In this document: one piece after another, positions 6,059 to 11,875 of the stretch
How positions within the stretch are numbered: position 1 is the first letter of the stretch
Layout of the letters: each line of letters opens with the position of its first letter
From: Thermoplasmata archaeon
GTDB lineage: Bacteria; Actinomycetota; Acidimicrobiia; Acidimicrobiales; Acidimicrobiaceae
Assembly: GCA_021836665.1 (NCBI GenBank)
Contig: JAKBHQ010000289.1
Span: 1-11,875, forward strand
Reading direction: 5' to 3'
DNA: 11,875 nucleotides
Position numbers and translations under genes: made by a program
The notes under the pieces: model-generated
What the model saw: the letters and a program-made list of their open reading frames with translations, nothing else
Database searches by the model: none
Told to the model about the DNA's origin: nothing

Positions 6059-7402
6059 TCACAAGTAGCCGAGCCACCTCTTTGGCTCTGGTGTCCTGAT
6101 ATTCGTGGTCACCTTCTCCAAGTGTTCCAGCGTAACTTTCGTCTTGCCAAGCCTTACCGTGCGTGACAATGCCCGCTGCAGCAACTGGCGCTGTTCCCTC
6201 GGGGTTTTATCAACAAGAGCTCCTATTACTTCTTCAGAGAACTCGATGCCCGGGTACTCCTTGTGGAGTTCTTTGCAAATATTCCCAAGTATGAGCTTTT
6301 TGGTCTCTTCGTTCTGCTCGGCTATCTCAAAGACTTCGAACCTGCTTTTGATGGCGGAAGGAATCCTTTCTAAGTAGTTAGCAGTGGCTATCCAGATCAC
6401 GTGGCTGGCATCGATTGGTATTGGCACACTTGCGTCCCTGAACTCTCTCGCTGATACCGGCTCCAAAAGATTATGCAATGGGCTAAGCGGATCGCCGTCC
6501 CGATGGGAAGCTTGGGCCTTGTCGATCTCGTCGAGTATCACAAGTGGACTTATGTGGGACTGCTCAGAAAGAACCTTGAACACTTCTCCTGAGTCCGAAT
6601 TCGAATATATATGTGACGAACCAGCCAGTCCCGCTCCAAGCTGCAGATTATCGATGGCCACCCTCGCTAGGGGAACTCCAAGGCACTTAGAGAGTTCCGC
6701 TGTGTAGTGGGACTTACCGATACCTGGCTCTCCGGCCAGCAAAATAGGCGTGATCTGGATCGGAGTATTGAATTTCATGGCAAGGTTTACAGCGTCTATC
6801 ACGCACTCGGTTACCTCGGAGAAATTAGGAACGGTTGAGCGAAGCTCATTTAGCTTTTCGAGTGCGCTTTGTCCGAAGGTGTACTTTCTGTATGGGCCAG
6901 ATTCTGCTAGCGCTTCTATAACCCCTTGGTGATGCAACCTGCCCGACAGGCCAGAGTTACCCCTCTGTCCGAACTGATAGAGGTCGAATGGTTCGAACAG
7001 TCTCGCCAAGCCCTCTTTTTTTCGAGAGCTAATGCCCTCTATGTCCATGTTTGGGTCATCGGGAAAAAGTGCAACGACCTTCTGGGTAGAAGCCAGATCG
7101 CACAGCTCGGCATCGCACACAGAGGCAAGTGCCTCCCAGCAATCGAAGAACTCACTCAAAACCGCCGAAACCGGTTCGATCTTGATGAAATTTGACTCAA
7201 CGGTTTTTAGGAAAGGTCTAATTCCGGCAAAGTCTTTAAGAATGAAATGAGCCAATATAGCTGCAGCCTGTTCTTCGGGTTCTGCGACTGCTAAAAGCGT
7301 CCCCAGATCCTGAAGGGCCAGACCTATGATCGGTGGATCAATATCTATTAGAACTTCCAACTGCCATTGTAGGTTTGTCAGTTTAGGTGTCCCTTGTTGC
7401 AT
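6059..7402 (-). CDS. Lon-like AAA+ ATPase without protease domain
   Basis: A 447-aa cytoplasmic ATPase. The first 200 residues are helical and unrecognised. The AAA+ module follows: Walker A GEPGIGKS (224-231), Walker B LVILDEIDK (287-295), sensor 1 Asn342 in IWIATAN, an arginine finger at Arg354 in IPSAIKSRF, and a sensor-2 arginine near 405 in PREQRQLLQRAL. The order and the words around Walker B (LDEIDKA...LHNLLEP) resemble the ATPase part of Lon, but the protein stops after the lid domain, so there is no Ser-Lys protease domain. It is probably a remodelling ATPase that needs a partner. Start ATG 7402 is preceded by AGGAGGTT at 6-nt spacing. It stands alone between repeat copies 2 and 3, oriented against them. 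Confidence 0.88.
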   Translation of the reverse strand: MQQGTPKLTNLQWQLEVLIDIDPPIIGLALQDLGTLLAVAEPEEQAAAILAHFILKDFAGIRPFLKTVESNFIKIEPVSAVLSEFFDCWEALASVCDAELCDLASTQKVVALFPDDPNMDIEGISSRKKEGLARLFEPFDLYQFGQRGNSGLSGRLHHQGVIEALAESGPYRKYTFGQSALEKLNELRSTVPNFSEVTECVIDAVNLAMKFNTPIQITPILLAGEPGIGKSHYTAELSKCLGVPLARVAIDNLQLGAGLAGSSHIYSNSDSGEVFKVLSEQSHISPLVILDEIDKAQASHRDGDPLSPLHNLLEPVSAREFRDASVPIPIDASHVIWIATANYLERIPSAIKSRFEVFEIAEQNEETKKLILGNICKELHKEYPGIEFSEEVIGALVDKTPREQRQLLQRALSRTVRLGKTKVTLEHLEKVTTNIRTPEPKRWLGYL

Positions 7403-7406
7403 TGCT

Positions 7407-7414
7407 AACCTCCT
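7407..7414 (-). promoter_or_regulatory. Strong ribosome binding site of the Lon-like ATPase
   Basis: On the minus strand AGGAGGTT lies a few bases before ATG 7402. It is the best Shine-Dalgarno sequence in the window and fixes this start. Confidence 0.85.
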
Positions 7415-7421
7415 GTTCTTT

Positions 7422-7446
7422 GGCGCATTTGCGCCGTTGGGTTATA
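7422..7446 (-). promoter_or_regulatory. Palindrome and -10-like box upstream of the Lon-like ATPase
   Basis: GGCGCATTTGCGCC (7422-7435) is a perfect 14-bp palindrome just upstream of the Shine-Dalgarno sequence. On the minus strand a TATAAC box (7441-7446) precedes it, placing a likely transcript start at or next to the palindrome. It could be an operator or a leader hairpin. The -35 is poor (TTCAAC further upstream). Confidence 0.4.
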
Positions 7447-7579
7447 TGTATGCAGCGAGAACAGACGTTGAACGAGAGTGGTGGGCGGCCAGTGGTGTGC
7501 GGTAATCAGCGCGTTGGGTGAGTTGAGGGGCGGGAATCTGTTGAAATCCTGGCTGCGAATAGGTTCAGGGAGGATGCGA

Positions 7580-7680
7580 TAACCCAAATGCCGCATAGCT
7601 TCCTGAAATGGGAGTTCTTGGCTGATTTCGAGGCGAAACCCAGCGCAGCGCTGGATCCCGTGTCGAGGGGTTCCAGCAAC
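7580..7680 (+). repeat. Structured dispersed repeat, copy 3 (diverged)
   Basis: It starts like the others (TAACCCAAATGCCGCATAGCTTCCTGA, here changed at a few bases) but diverges after the middle. The central palindrome is extended: CCAGCGC-A-GCGCTGG (7640-7654). The next hairpin has wholly different bases yet still pairs, CTGGATCCC (7651-7659) with GGGGTTCCAG (7667-7676), one mismatch. The GTTAGGGGC end is missing. From 7681 to 7882 no gene is supported; TTGACG at 7830-7835 could be a -35 box, but no fitting -10 is seen. Confidence 0.75.
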
Positions 7681-7882
7681 TAACCGACCGAGATGGATTT
7701 CCGGCAACATCCGCAACTGGTGACCAGCAGGAGACACGTAGATAACGCGGAGTGCAGAGAAACGAGAACGGGAGCTAGCCACGGCATAGCGGGACAACAA
7801 AGATATTTTCAAGAAATACGTCAATTGGCTTGACGGTTACCGCCCACAGAATCAATGAAAGAGTTGCTCTACAGGTGGGCGG

Positions 7883-8053
7883 ATGAAGTCTAAATCGAGA
7901 TCCAAAAAATGGTACTTCGCCGCAATGGGATGGGATGCCGTGGTGATAGGAATCGACCTGGCACGTAGAGACTACGCCTCAGCGATTACCGTTAGCGTTT
8001 TGTTCTGGCTGATGTGTCGCCTGGTGATGACCAGTAGCAGAAAATCTATCTGA
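7883..8053 (+). CDS. Small two-helix membrane protein 1
   Basis: A 56-aa protein starting at ATG 7883 with AGGTGGG just upstream. A basic N-terminus (MKSKSRSKKW) leads to a moderately hydrophobic segment (residues 11-27) and a second one, ITVSVLFWLMCRLVM (35-49), with a basic tail. This topology (basic start, two helices, basic tail) is repeated by the next two genes, suggesting related or co-working proteins. No family is recognised. It is the first of three closely packed genes; the gap to the next is about 10 bp. Confidence 0.55.
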   Translation: MKSKSRSKKWYFAAMGWDAVVIGIDLARRDYASAITVSVLFWLMCRLVMTSSRKSI

Positions 8054-8064
8054 GGGACAGGGTG

Positions 8065-8313
8065 GTGAAGCTAAAGACAAAGAAGTGGCCAAAACGCGGA
8101 CGGCTGCAAGTCGTACTAGGAAGCGGCGTCGGTAGCGTGGTGATAGGTCTGTTTGCCCCACTGGTTCATTTTCATTTCAGCCACGTACCGGGAACGCAGT
8201 ATGTGCCAGAAATGGTAGCAGGTGGATCTTGGGCGTTTGTGGCGTACTACAGAATACGGCAGCGCATTTCAGCGAAACGAGATACCATGCCTACTGGACA
8301 TGACCCCGAATGA
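8065..8313 (+). CDS. Small two-helix membrane protein 2
   Basis: An 82-aa protein beginning MKLKTKKWPKRGR from GTG 8065 (a GTG at 8062 is equally possible; GAGGGACAGG lies upstream). Hydrophobic segments are VVLGSGVGSVVIGLFAPLV (about 16-34) and MVAGGSWAFVAYY (about 50-62), followed by a basic tail RIRQRISAKR. The Lys-rich start resembles that of the preceding protein. Its TGA overlaps the next ATG by 4 nt (ATGA), which indicates coupled translation. Function unknown. Confidence 0.65.
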   Translation: MKLKTKKWPKRGRLQVVLGSGVGSVVIGLFAPLVHFHFSHVPGTQYVPEMVAGGSWAFVAYYRIRQRISAKRDTMPTGHDPE

Positions 8314-8597
8314 ACCACTGGACCACAAAAACTAAAGCAGCGCGTCGTTGGCTGGGAGTGTCGAAAAACCGGTCGTTTGTCGTCTGCGTCGCCATGTTTG
8401 TAATGTACTCAGTGATTCTAATTTTGCACCTACTGGGTGAGTACCGAAATACCTCGACACCTCTTGACTGCTTCATAATTGGGGTTGGGTTGTTTGTAGT
8501 CGTCAAGAGACTACGCCAACACCGACAGAGGACATGGGGCGTGACGTCCTTCTCACCTAGAGCGGGCCAGGAAGCGAACGGCGCAGATATAGAGTAA
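8310..8597 (+). CDS. Small two-helix membrane protein 3
   Basis: A 95-aa protein, third of the set. A basic N-terminal stretch (KTKAARRWLGVSKNR) precedes a strong helix VVCVAMFVMYSVILILHLLG (about 24-43) and a second, CFIIGVGLFVVV (about 54-65), then KRLRQHRQR and a polar tail. The start is fixed by the ATGA overlap with the preceding gene. With its neighbours it forms an operon of three tiny membrane proteins followed, 123 bp later, by an ATPase gene on the same strand. Small paired-helix proteins may be pores, toxins or sensors; nothing here decides. Confidence 0.65.
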   Translation: MNHWTTKTKAARRWLGVSKNRSFVVCVAMFVMYSVILILHLLGEYRNTSTPLDCFIIGVGLFVVVKRLRQHRQRTWGVTSFSPRAGQEANGADIE

Positions 8598-8662
8598 TGA
8601 AAGCACCAAAGTAGACAAGTGTGCCGGTCGGTGCGTATGCATTTGACCAGCTAGACGTCGAT

Positions 8663-8689
8663 GTTATAAAAGTTATAAAAGTTATAAAA
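8663..8689 (+). repeat. Three tandem GTTATAAAA iterons
   Basis: GTTATAAAA occurs three times without spacers and without mismatch (8663-8671, 8672-8680, 8681-8689). The array ends 18 bp before the -10 box of the downstream ATPase gene, so it covers the -35 position. It is probably the binding site of a regulator, possibly the winged-helix protein encoded next to it, which would be autoregulation. Confidence 0.75.
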
Positions 8690-8707
8690 GCCAGCCAAGC
8701 GACAGGC

Positions 8708-8713
8708 TAGAAT
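8708..8713 (+). promoter_or_regulatory. -10 box of a leaderless promoter
   Basis: TAGAAT is followed by 7 nt (ATTAGGC) and then ATG 8721, the same geometry as at the antitoxin gene. No Shine-Dalgarno sequence is well placed, so the transcript probably starts at the A of ATG. The iterons occupy the -35 region (TAAAAG), which is not a good -35 box; an activator may be needed. Confidence 0.6.
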
Positions 8714-8720
8714 ATTAGGC

Positions 8721-9923
8721 ATGGCAAAAGATCCCTTTAGCCCATCCTTTGGTACGGCACCACCCGTATTCGTTGGAAGGGATGACATCATTAGAGATTT
8801 CGAATACGCCCTGGAAAATGGAATTGGGCAACAAGGAAGGGCAACGCTCTATATCGGCAATAGAGGTGTCGGTAAGACGGTTTTGCTCGCAACCATTAGG
8901 GACAGAGCCGAGAAGCAGGGATGGATAGTTCTGGCGGAAACAGCGACTCCAGGATTTATTGATCGACTAGCGTTCGAGCACATTCCAACATGCTTGAACA
9001 AGATGGGAGCATCCAAGACTAAGTCACGGATAACAGGGGGGACACTTTCCTTGGGCGGAGGAGGGGTGACTTGGGAACGTGGTCAAAATCAAGAACCAGT
9101 CATGCAAACCCTGAGTGGTCGACTAAGGCGACTTGTTGAAGCATTGCCTGGTACAGATGCAGGAGTGTTGATCACTCTCGATGAGGTCAACGCTGACGAA
9201 GCTGGAGAAATGCTGGAGTTTGCCAAAACATTGCAGGACATGCGAGTAGGCAACCTCAATGTGGCCTTTGCTGGTGCCGGCTTACCCAGCAACGTAGCCG
9301 CTGTACTCACGGATAAAGTAATAACGTTTTTTCAGAGAACGGAACAGCACGAAATTGGTTCTATTGACCTACGGGACGTGACTAGGGCCATTCAACAGCC
9401 GATTGAAAGCAACGGACGGACCATTAGCAAAGATGCTCTCGAGGTCATGGTACGAGGCACTGGCGGATATCCATTTATGATCCAGCTCGTTGGGAGTGGG
9501 GTATGGCGGCAACATCCAAATGAGATCGAAATCACCATGTCCGATGTTACGGCAGGATTAGCGTGGGCATACAAACGCATCGGATCTCAGGTCTATGATC
9601 TAGCCCTACGCGACACCTCCCCTGTAGATAGGTCGTATCTCTTGGCGATGGCGGTGGATGACGGGCCGTCTAGAACGAGCGAGGTAGCCAAACGATTAGG
9701 CGAAGGAACCGGATATGGAAGCGTATATCGGGATCGGTTGATCTCCGCAGGGTTAATCACTTCCAAGAACTTGCCTTACGGCATGGTCGACTTTACAACA
9801 CCCTACCTACGTGAGTACCTGCGAGAACATGTTGCATCGCAAGTACCGGGATTGAAGGGGTTAGGGCAGGGCGAGGGTGGAACAGGACACATACCGGACC
9901 CTGAACAAGGGCTAATCCCATAA
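8721..9923 (+). CDS. AAA/Orc-like ATPase with C-terminal winged helix
   Basis: A 400-aa protein. Near the N-terminus PPVFVGRDDII is the entry motif of STAND/Orc-like ATPases. Walker A is GNRGVGKT (46-53), Walker B VLITLDEVN (149-157), and a sensor-1-like strand reads NVAFAGAGLP (180-189). GTGGYPFMIQLVG (about 246-258) matches the lid region common in archaeal-type and actinobacterial ATPases of this class. Residues 303-365 look like a winged helix-turn-helix (SRTSEVAKRLG, then VYRDRLISAGLI). The last 30 residues are Gly-rich and probably disordered. It likely binds DNA or a partner in a nucleotide-dependent way. It follows three small membrane protein genes on the same strand but has its own promoter with iterons. 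Confidence 0.85.
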   Translation: MAKDPFSPSFGTAPPVFVGRDDIIRDFEYALENGIGQQGRATLYIGNRGVGKTVLLATIRDRAEKQGWIVLAETATPGFIDRLAFEHIPTCLNKMGASKTKSRITGGTLSLGGGGVTWERGQNQEPVMQTLSGRLRRLVEALPGTDAGVLITLDEVNADEAGEMLEFAKTLQDMRVGNLNVAFAGAGLPSNVAAVLTDKVITFFQRTEQHEIGSIDLRDVTRAIQQPIESNGRTISKDALEVMVRGTGGYPFMIQLVGSGVWRQHPNEIEITMSDVTAGLAWAYKRIGSQVYDLALRDTSPVDRSYLLAMAVDDGPSRTSEVAKRLGEGTGYGSVYRDRLISAGLITSKNLPYGMVDFTTPYLREYLREHVASQVPGLKGLGQGEGGTGHIPDPEQGLIP

Positions 9924-9924
9924 G

Positions 9925-9944
9925 ACCTCCGACCAAATCGAGGT
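9925..9944 (+). terminator. Weak hairpin after the AAA ATPase gene
   Basis: ACCTC-C-GA pairs with TC-GAGGT around a CCAAA loop, immediately after the stop codon. No T-tract follows, so it is at best a weak terminator. Confidence 0.25.
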
Positions 9945-10025
9945 GACTACCCAACCACGACCGGACCCTAACACGGGAGAGAACATTGTACGACGTGAAC
10001 GCAACCACATGGGGTGAAGTCACCT

Positions 10026-10115
10026 GAAGCCCGGGTGCTGCTCCCAAAACGCCACTTCGGAACCGTGGGGAAGATGTTTCAATCCTCACCCGAGCCGAAG
10101 CCCGGGTGCTGAAGC
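10026..10115 (-). CRISPR. CRISPR-repeat-like relic (one full unit, one partial)
   Basis: A 40-nt unit at 10076-10115 starts GTTTCAATCC and carries a hairpin, CACCCGAGC-CGAA-GCCCGGGTG, with end complementarity GTTTCA/TGAAGC. On the minus strand it ends GGATTGAAAC, the classic 3' end of many CRISPR repeats. The last part, GAAGCCCGGGTGCTG, recurs exactly at 10026-10040, preceded by TCACC as in the full unit but with a gap. The 35 nt between (10041-10075) have spacer length. No cas gene lies in the window and no further unit is found, so this is at most a degenerate remnant. Confidence 0.4.
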
Positions 10116-10416
10116 CGTCGCAGCCATGACCGCAGCTCACGACGTCGCTACCCGCCGACGCCGATGAGGCTACGCGACACCGCTAGTCCCGGTGGCGGAG
10201 CAACCGAGACCTACTTGTCGGTTGGTGCCAGCTTCCTTAACGGCACCCCTTAATGGTCACGACGATTTCACACGAGCGCTTTGGATTGTTGGCTAATTCT
10301 AACAGAGGGGGCACTTTGCGGTAACGGGGGCGTCAGCGAAGGTAACTGAGAACCGATCAGTTACAGATCACTTTGGTAAATCGGTTTTCGAGACGATTCT
10401 GCTGTCTCGGCAACTG
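10116..10416. other. Gene-free stretch with a hairpin
   Basis: No gene is supported. A perfect hairpin, GTAACTGA (10342-10349) with TCAGTTAC (10357-10364) and a 7-nt loop, lies about 50 bp beyond the stop of the minus-strand lipoprotein gene. It might terminate that transcript, though no T-tract follows. Confidence 0.35.
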
Positions 10417-11295
10417 CTAGGGGACCGGAAAGGGTTTCATCGAAGCTGCGATCGAAAGTGCAGGTATTGCCTGGTGATAAACGCTGACGCTGTAAAGGGT
10501 ATTTGAGTTGTTCCAAGCTAAGGCGGTGTGGAGGCCATCTCCGGCGATGTCACAGCTAAAGACCCCGCCGGCTGGTGGCAGAGTGTGGGCCATCGAATAG
10601 CTGACGATCGACTGGGCAAAAGGCAGCCACTGTGCTTTGCCCGACAGACCGACAAGGCTTAAGTCACCGTCCACTTGATAGGTCCACTTTGATAAATGCC
10701 AGATTGCAACGCAGGGGATGTCGTTGGCGGAGTATAACTCGGCCACAACACCTGGGTCTAGTTGGGCCTTGGTGACCTGATCGCAGCCTGAGGGGACTTT
10801 CAGCCTTGCATTAACCGCCGCTCGGGCTGCGGCGGGAGTTGGAAACAGTTCTCCGCCGAAGCTTCCGTAGACCGAAGCGAGTCCTCCGCATTGACCCGAG
10901 CCGATCGCTGGATCATCGATTGGGAGTGCGGTTTCACAGTGGAAAAGGTCAACTCTGTACTTGGTACTCGTATTCATTACGGTCGCTGAGTTAGCTTGAT
11001 CAGGTGGACCTGGAAGCGAACTTGGAGCCTCCAGCGGCATCTTGGTTTTTGAGCCAACTATCGCCATTGCATCGATGATCAGCGTTGGCCAGTTTTCTGA
11101 GACAACGGTGGTGGTCGTTGAGGTAGTAGCTGCTTGGATCGGTCTAGTCGAGGCAGTGGAGTTCGGGATAGTAGTTGCCGTGGTTGACTTGAGACCTCCA
11201 CACCCCGATAGGAGTATCGATGCTATTAAAAACCATAGGTAGGAGCACCGACGGGCTATAGCGTTAGATGCGGTAATTGCTTTGGGTCCGGTCAT
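10417..11295 (-). CDS. Predicted secreted lipoprotein of unknown function
   Basis: A 292-aa protein from ATG 11295. Its N-terminus has a basic pair (ARRCSYL), a hydrophobic core (WFLIASILLSGC) and a lipobox LLSG-Cys32, so it should be cleaved by signal peptidase II and anchored to the outer face of the membrane. A Thr/Ser-rich linker (about 36-66, including TTSTTTTVV) spaces a globular domain of about 220 residues with five cysteines, which could form disulfides. No enzymatic motif was recognised. A TTG at 11328 in the same frame would add 11 residues and gives a less typical signal peptide; no strong ribosome binding site decides. The gene is alone on its strand, converging on the ATPase gene. 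Confidence 0.78.
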   Translation of the reverse strand: MTGPKAITASNAIARRCSYLWFLIASILLSGCGGLKSTTATTIPNSTASTRPIQAATTSTTTTVVSENWPTLIIDAMAIVGSKTKMPLEAPSSLPGPPDQANSATVMNTSTKYRVDLFHCETALPIDDPAIGSGQCGGLASVYGSFGGELFPTPAAARAAVNARLKVPSGCDQVTKAQLDPGVVAELYSANDIPCVAIWHLSKWTYQVDGDLSLVGLSGKAQWLPFAQSIVSYSMAHTLPPAGGVFSCDIAGDGLHTALAWNNSNTLYSVSVYHQAIPALSIAASMKPFPVP

Positions 11296-11398
11296 ATCAA
11301 ACGGGCTTTCTATTGCAAAAGCTGTCAACGTCTAGGTTAGAGATACGAGATGAACCGGAGAATAATTCTGGGTCCACGGTCTCAAAGCGGTGGCTTTC

Positions 11399-11530
11399 TT
11401 AGCCCAAACGCCCCATAGCTTCCTGAGCTGGTAGTTCTTTGATGAATTCCACACGAAACCTAGCGCAGCGCTGGGTTTTCTGAATCTAAGGAAGTCCGGG
11501 TTAGGGGCAAGGCGATAGTCCTATCAGCTT
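11399..11530 (+). repeat. Structured dispersed repeat, copy 4
   Basis: It starts TTAGCCCAAACGCCCC, and the end reads GGGTTAGGGGC (11498-11508). These outer ends pair over 7 bases (TTAGCCC with GGGTTAG, two wobbles). Inner arms CTTCCTGAG (11419-11427) and CTAAGGAAG (11486-11494) match at 8 of 9. The centre is CTAGCGC-A-GCGCTGG. Many changes from copies 1 and 2 keep pairing. Similarity to copy 1 runs on to about CTATCAGCTTT. Confidence 0.85.
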
Positions 11531-11643
11531 TTCTGCTGTACTCCAGTCGGTACGCTCCGGGAAATTCGTGAGCAATGACAAATGAGCGAACCAGCAATAG
11601 GTCCGCTCATTTTCACTAGATCGTGATTTAGTTTCGGCTTGGG

Positions 11644-11875
11644 TTAGGGCAGATCGACTCCTAGCAATGACGCGGCGAACATAATTGCTTTCCTGACGCA
11701 CCCCTCGGGATTATCTGCTGAGCCTGTTCCTATTTTGACAAAAGGTCTGACGTGAAGCTTGATCAACATTACATACTCGCCCTTCCGATCGAGAAAATAG
11801 GAAGCTTCCTCTTGCTGCCCCTGTGCGCTTATTGCGACAGGTTCCCACCACCATCCCGGATCAGCGCGGTTAAGT
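11644..11875 (-). CDS. 3' part of a Rad52-like annealing protein gene (partial)
   Basis: The frame is open from the right edge of the window to a TAA at 11644-11646, giving 76 residues without the N-terminus. It begins LNRADPGWWWEPVAIS, then has MLIKLHVRPF, GTGSADNPEG, and VRKAIMFAASLLGV. The order Leu-Asn near the entry, a Trp-rich WEPVA strand, a beta-strand with I/L-K-L, a G-ADN loop, and a helix with A-AA-LGV is the pattern of Rad52/ERF-type single-strand annealing proteins of phages and mobile elements. These anneal complementary single strands during recombination. The protein ends very soon after the last core helix, shorter than I would expect. Family assignment is by pattern, not by alignment. 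Confidence 0.55.
   Translation of the reverse strand, partial: LNRADPGWWWEPVAISAQGQQEEASYFLDRKGEYVMLIKLHVRPFVKIGTGSADNPEGCVRKAIMFAASLLGVDLP

Noticed and set aside
7405..7824. A 139-codon minus-strand frame upstream of the Lon-like ATPase, ending inside its ribosome binding site
   Set aside because: It runs straight through repeat copy 3, has no family resemblance or good start, and its composition looks like read-through of non-coding sequence. Its repeat-derived part is discussed as a possible transposase tail.
9793..10140. A 115-codon minus-strand frame across the end of the AAA ATPase gene and the CRISPR-like relic
   Set aside because: It is antisense to a real gene and then covers repetitive non-coding sequence; no motif is seen.
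11501..11701. A 66-codon minus-strand frame near the right edge
   Set aside because: It overlaps the better-supported Rad52-like 3' end in another frame and the tail of repeat copy 4.
11752..11875. A plus-strand frame open to the right edge starting at a GTG
   Set aside because: It is antisense to the Rad52-like frame, only 41 codons are visible, and nothing in it is recognisable.

Overview
The window looks like an accessory region of an actinobacterial chromosome, probably a lineage of moderate GC content; something like an acidophilic Acidimicrobiia member is a guess. The grounds are GTG and TTG starts, two apparent leaderless promoters (a -10 box exactly 7 nt before the ATG), a Phd/VapC-type toxin-antitoxin pair, a lipoprotein with a Thr-rich linker, and wide swings in base composition from gene to gene. 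No housekeeping gene is present.

Layout from left to right. At 67-564 lie an IS200/IS605-type end hairpin and a frameshifted tnpA relic on the minus strand. At 850-2887 a plus-strand pair encodes a SAM-dependent methyltransferase and an unrecognised protein with one C-terminal membrane helix, closed by a hairpin. At 3061-3731 a vapBC-like operon runs on the minus strand, with a palindromic operator overlapping its -10 box. After a gene-free stretch comes the first of four copies (4042, 5841, 7580, 11399) of a structured repeat of about 110-130 bp, all in the same orientation. Copies 1 and 2 enclose a GC-rich 384-aa HEPN-like gene and an overlapping 31-codon cysteine-rich minigene. Copies 2 and 3 enclose a minus-strand Lon-like AAA+ ATPase without a protease domain. 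Copies 3 and 4 enclose three tandem small two-helix membrane proteins, an AAA/winged-helix ATPase behind three 9-bp iterons, a CRISPR-repeat-like relic and a minus-strand lipoprotein. At the right edge is the 3' part of a minus-strand gene resembling Rad52-type annealing proteins.

The striking feature is the punctuation of unrelated gene modules by the same folded repeat. Copies 1 and 2 differ at 2 of 111 positions. Copies 3 and 4 have diverged but can mostly still form the hairpins, and the outer CTAAC/GTTAG ends plus inner TTCCTGAG/CTCAGGAA arms recall the architecture of a recombination site such as attC, though not canonically. No integrase or active transposase is visible. Whether the repeat is a recombination site, a small non-autonomous element or the tail of a decayed transposase gene is open. 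Several modules (HEPN-like gene, Lon-like ATPase, AAA/wHTH ATPase with small membrane proteins, toxin-antitoxin pair) are of kinds common in defence or stress islands, but no specific system is identified here.
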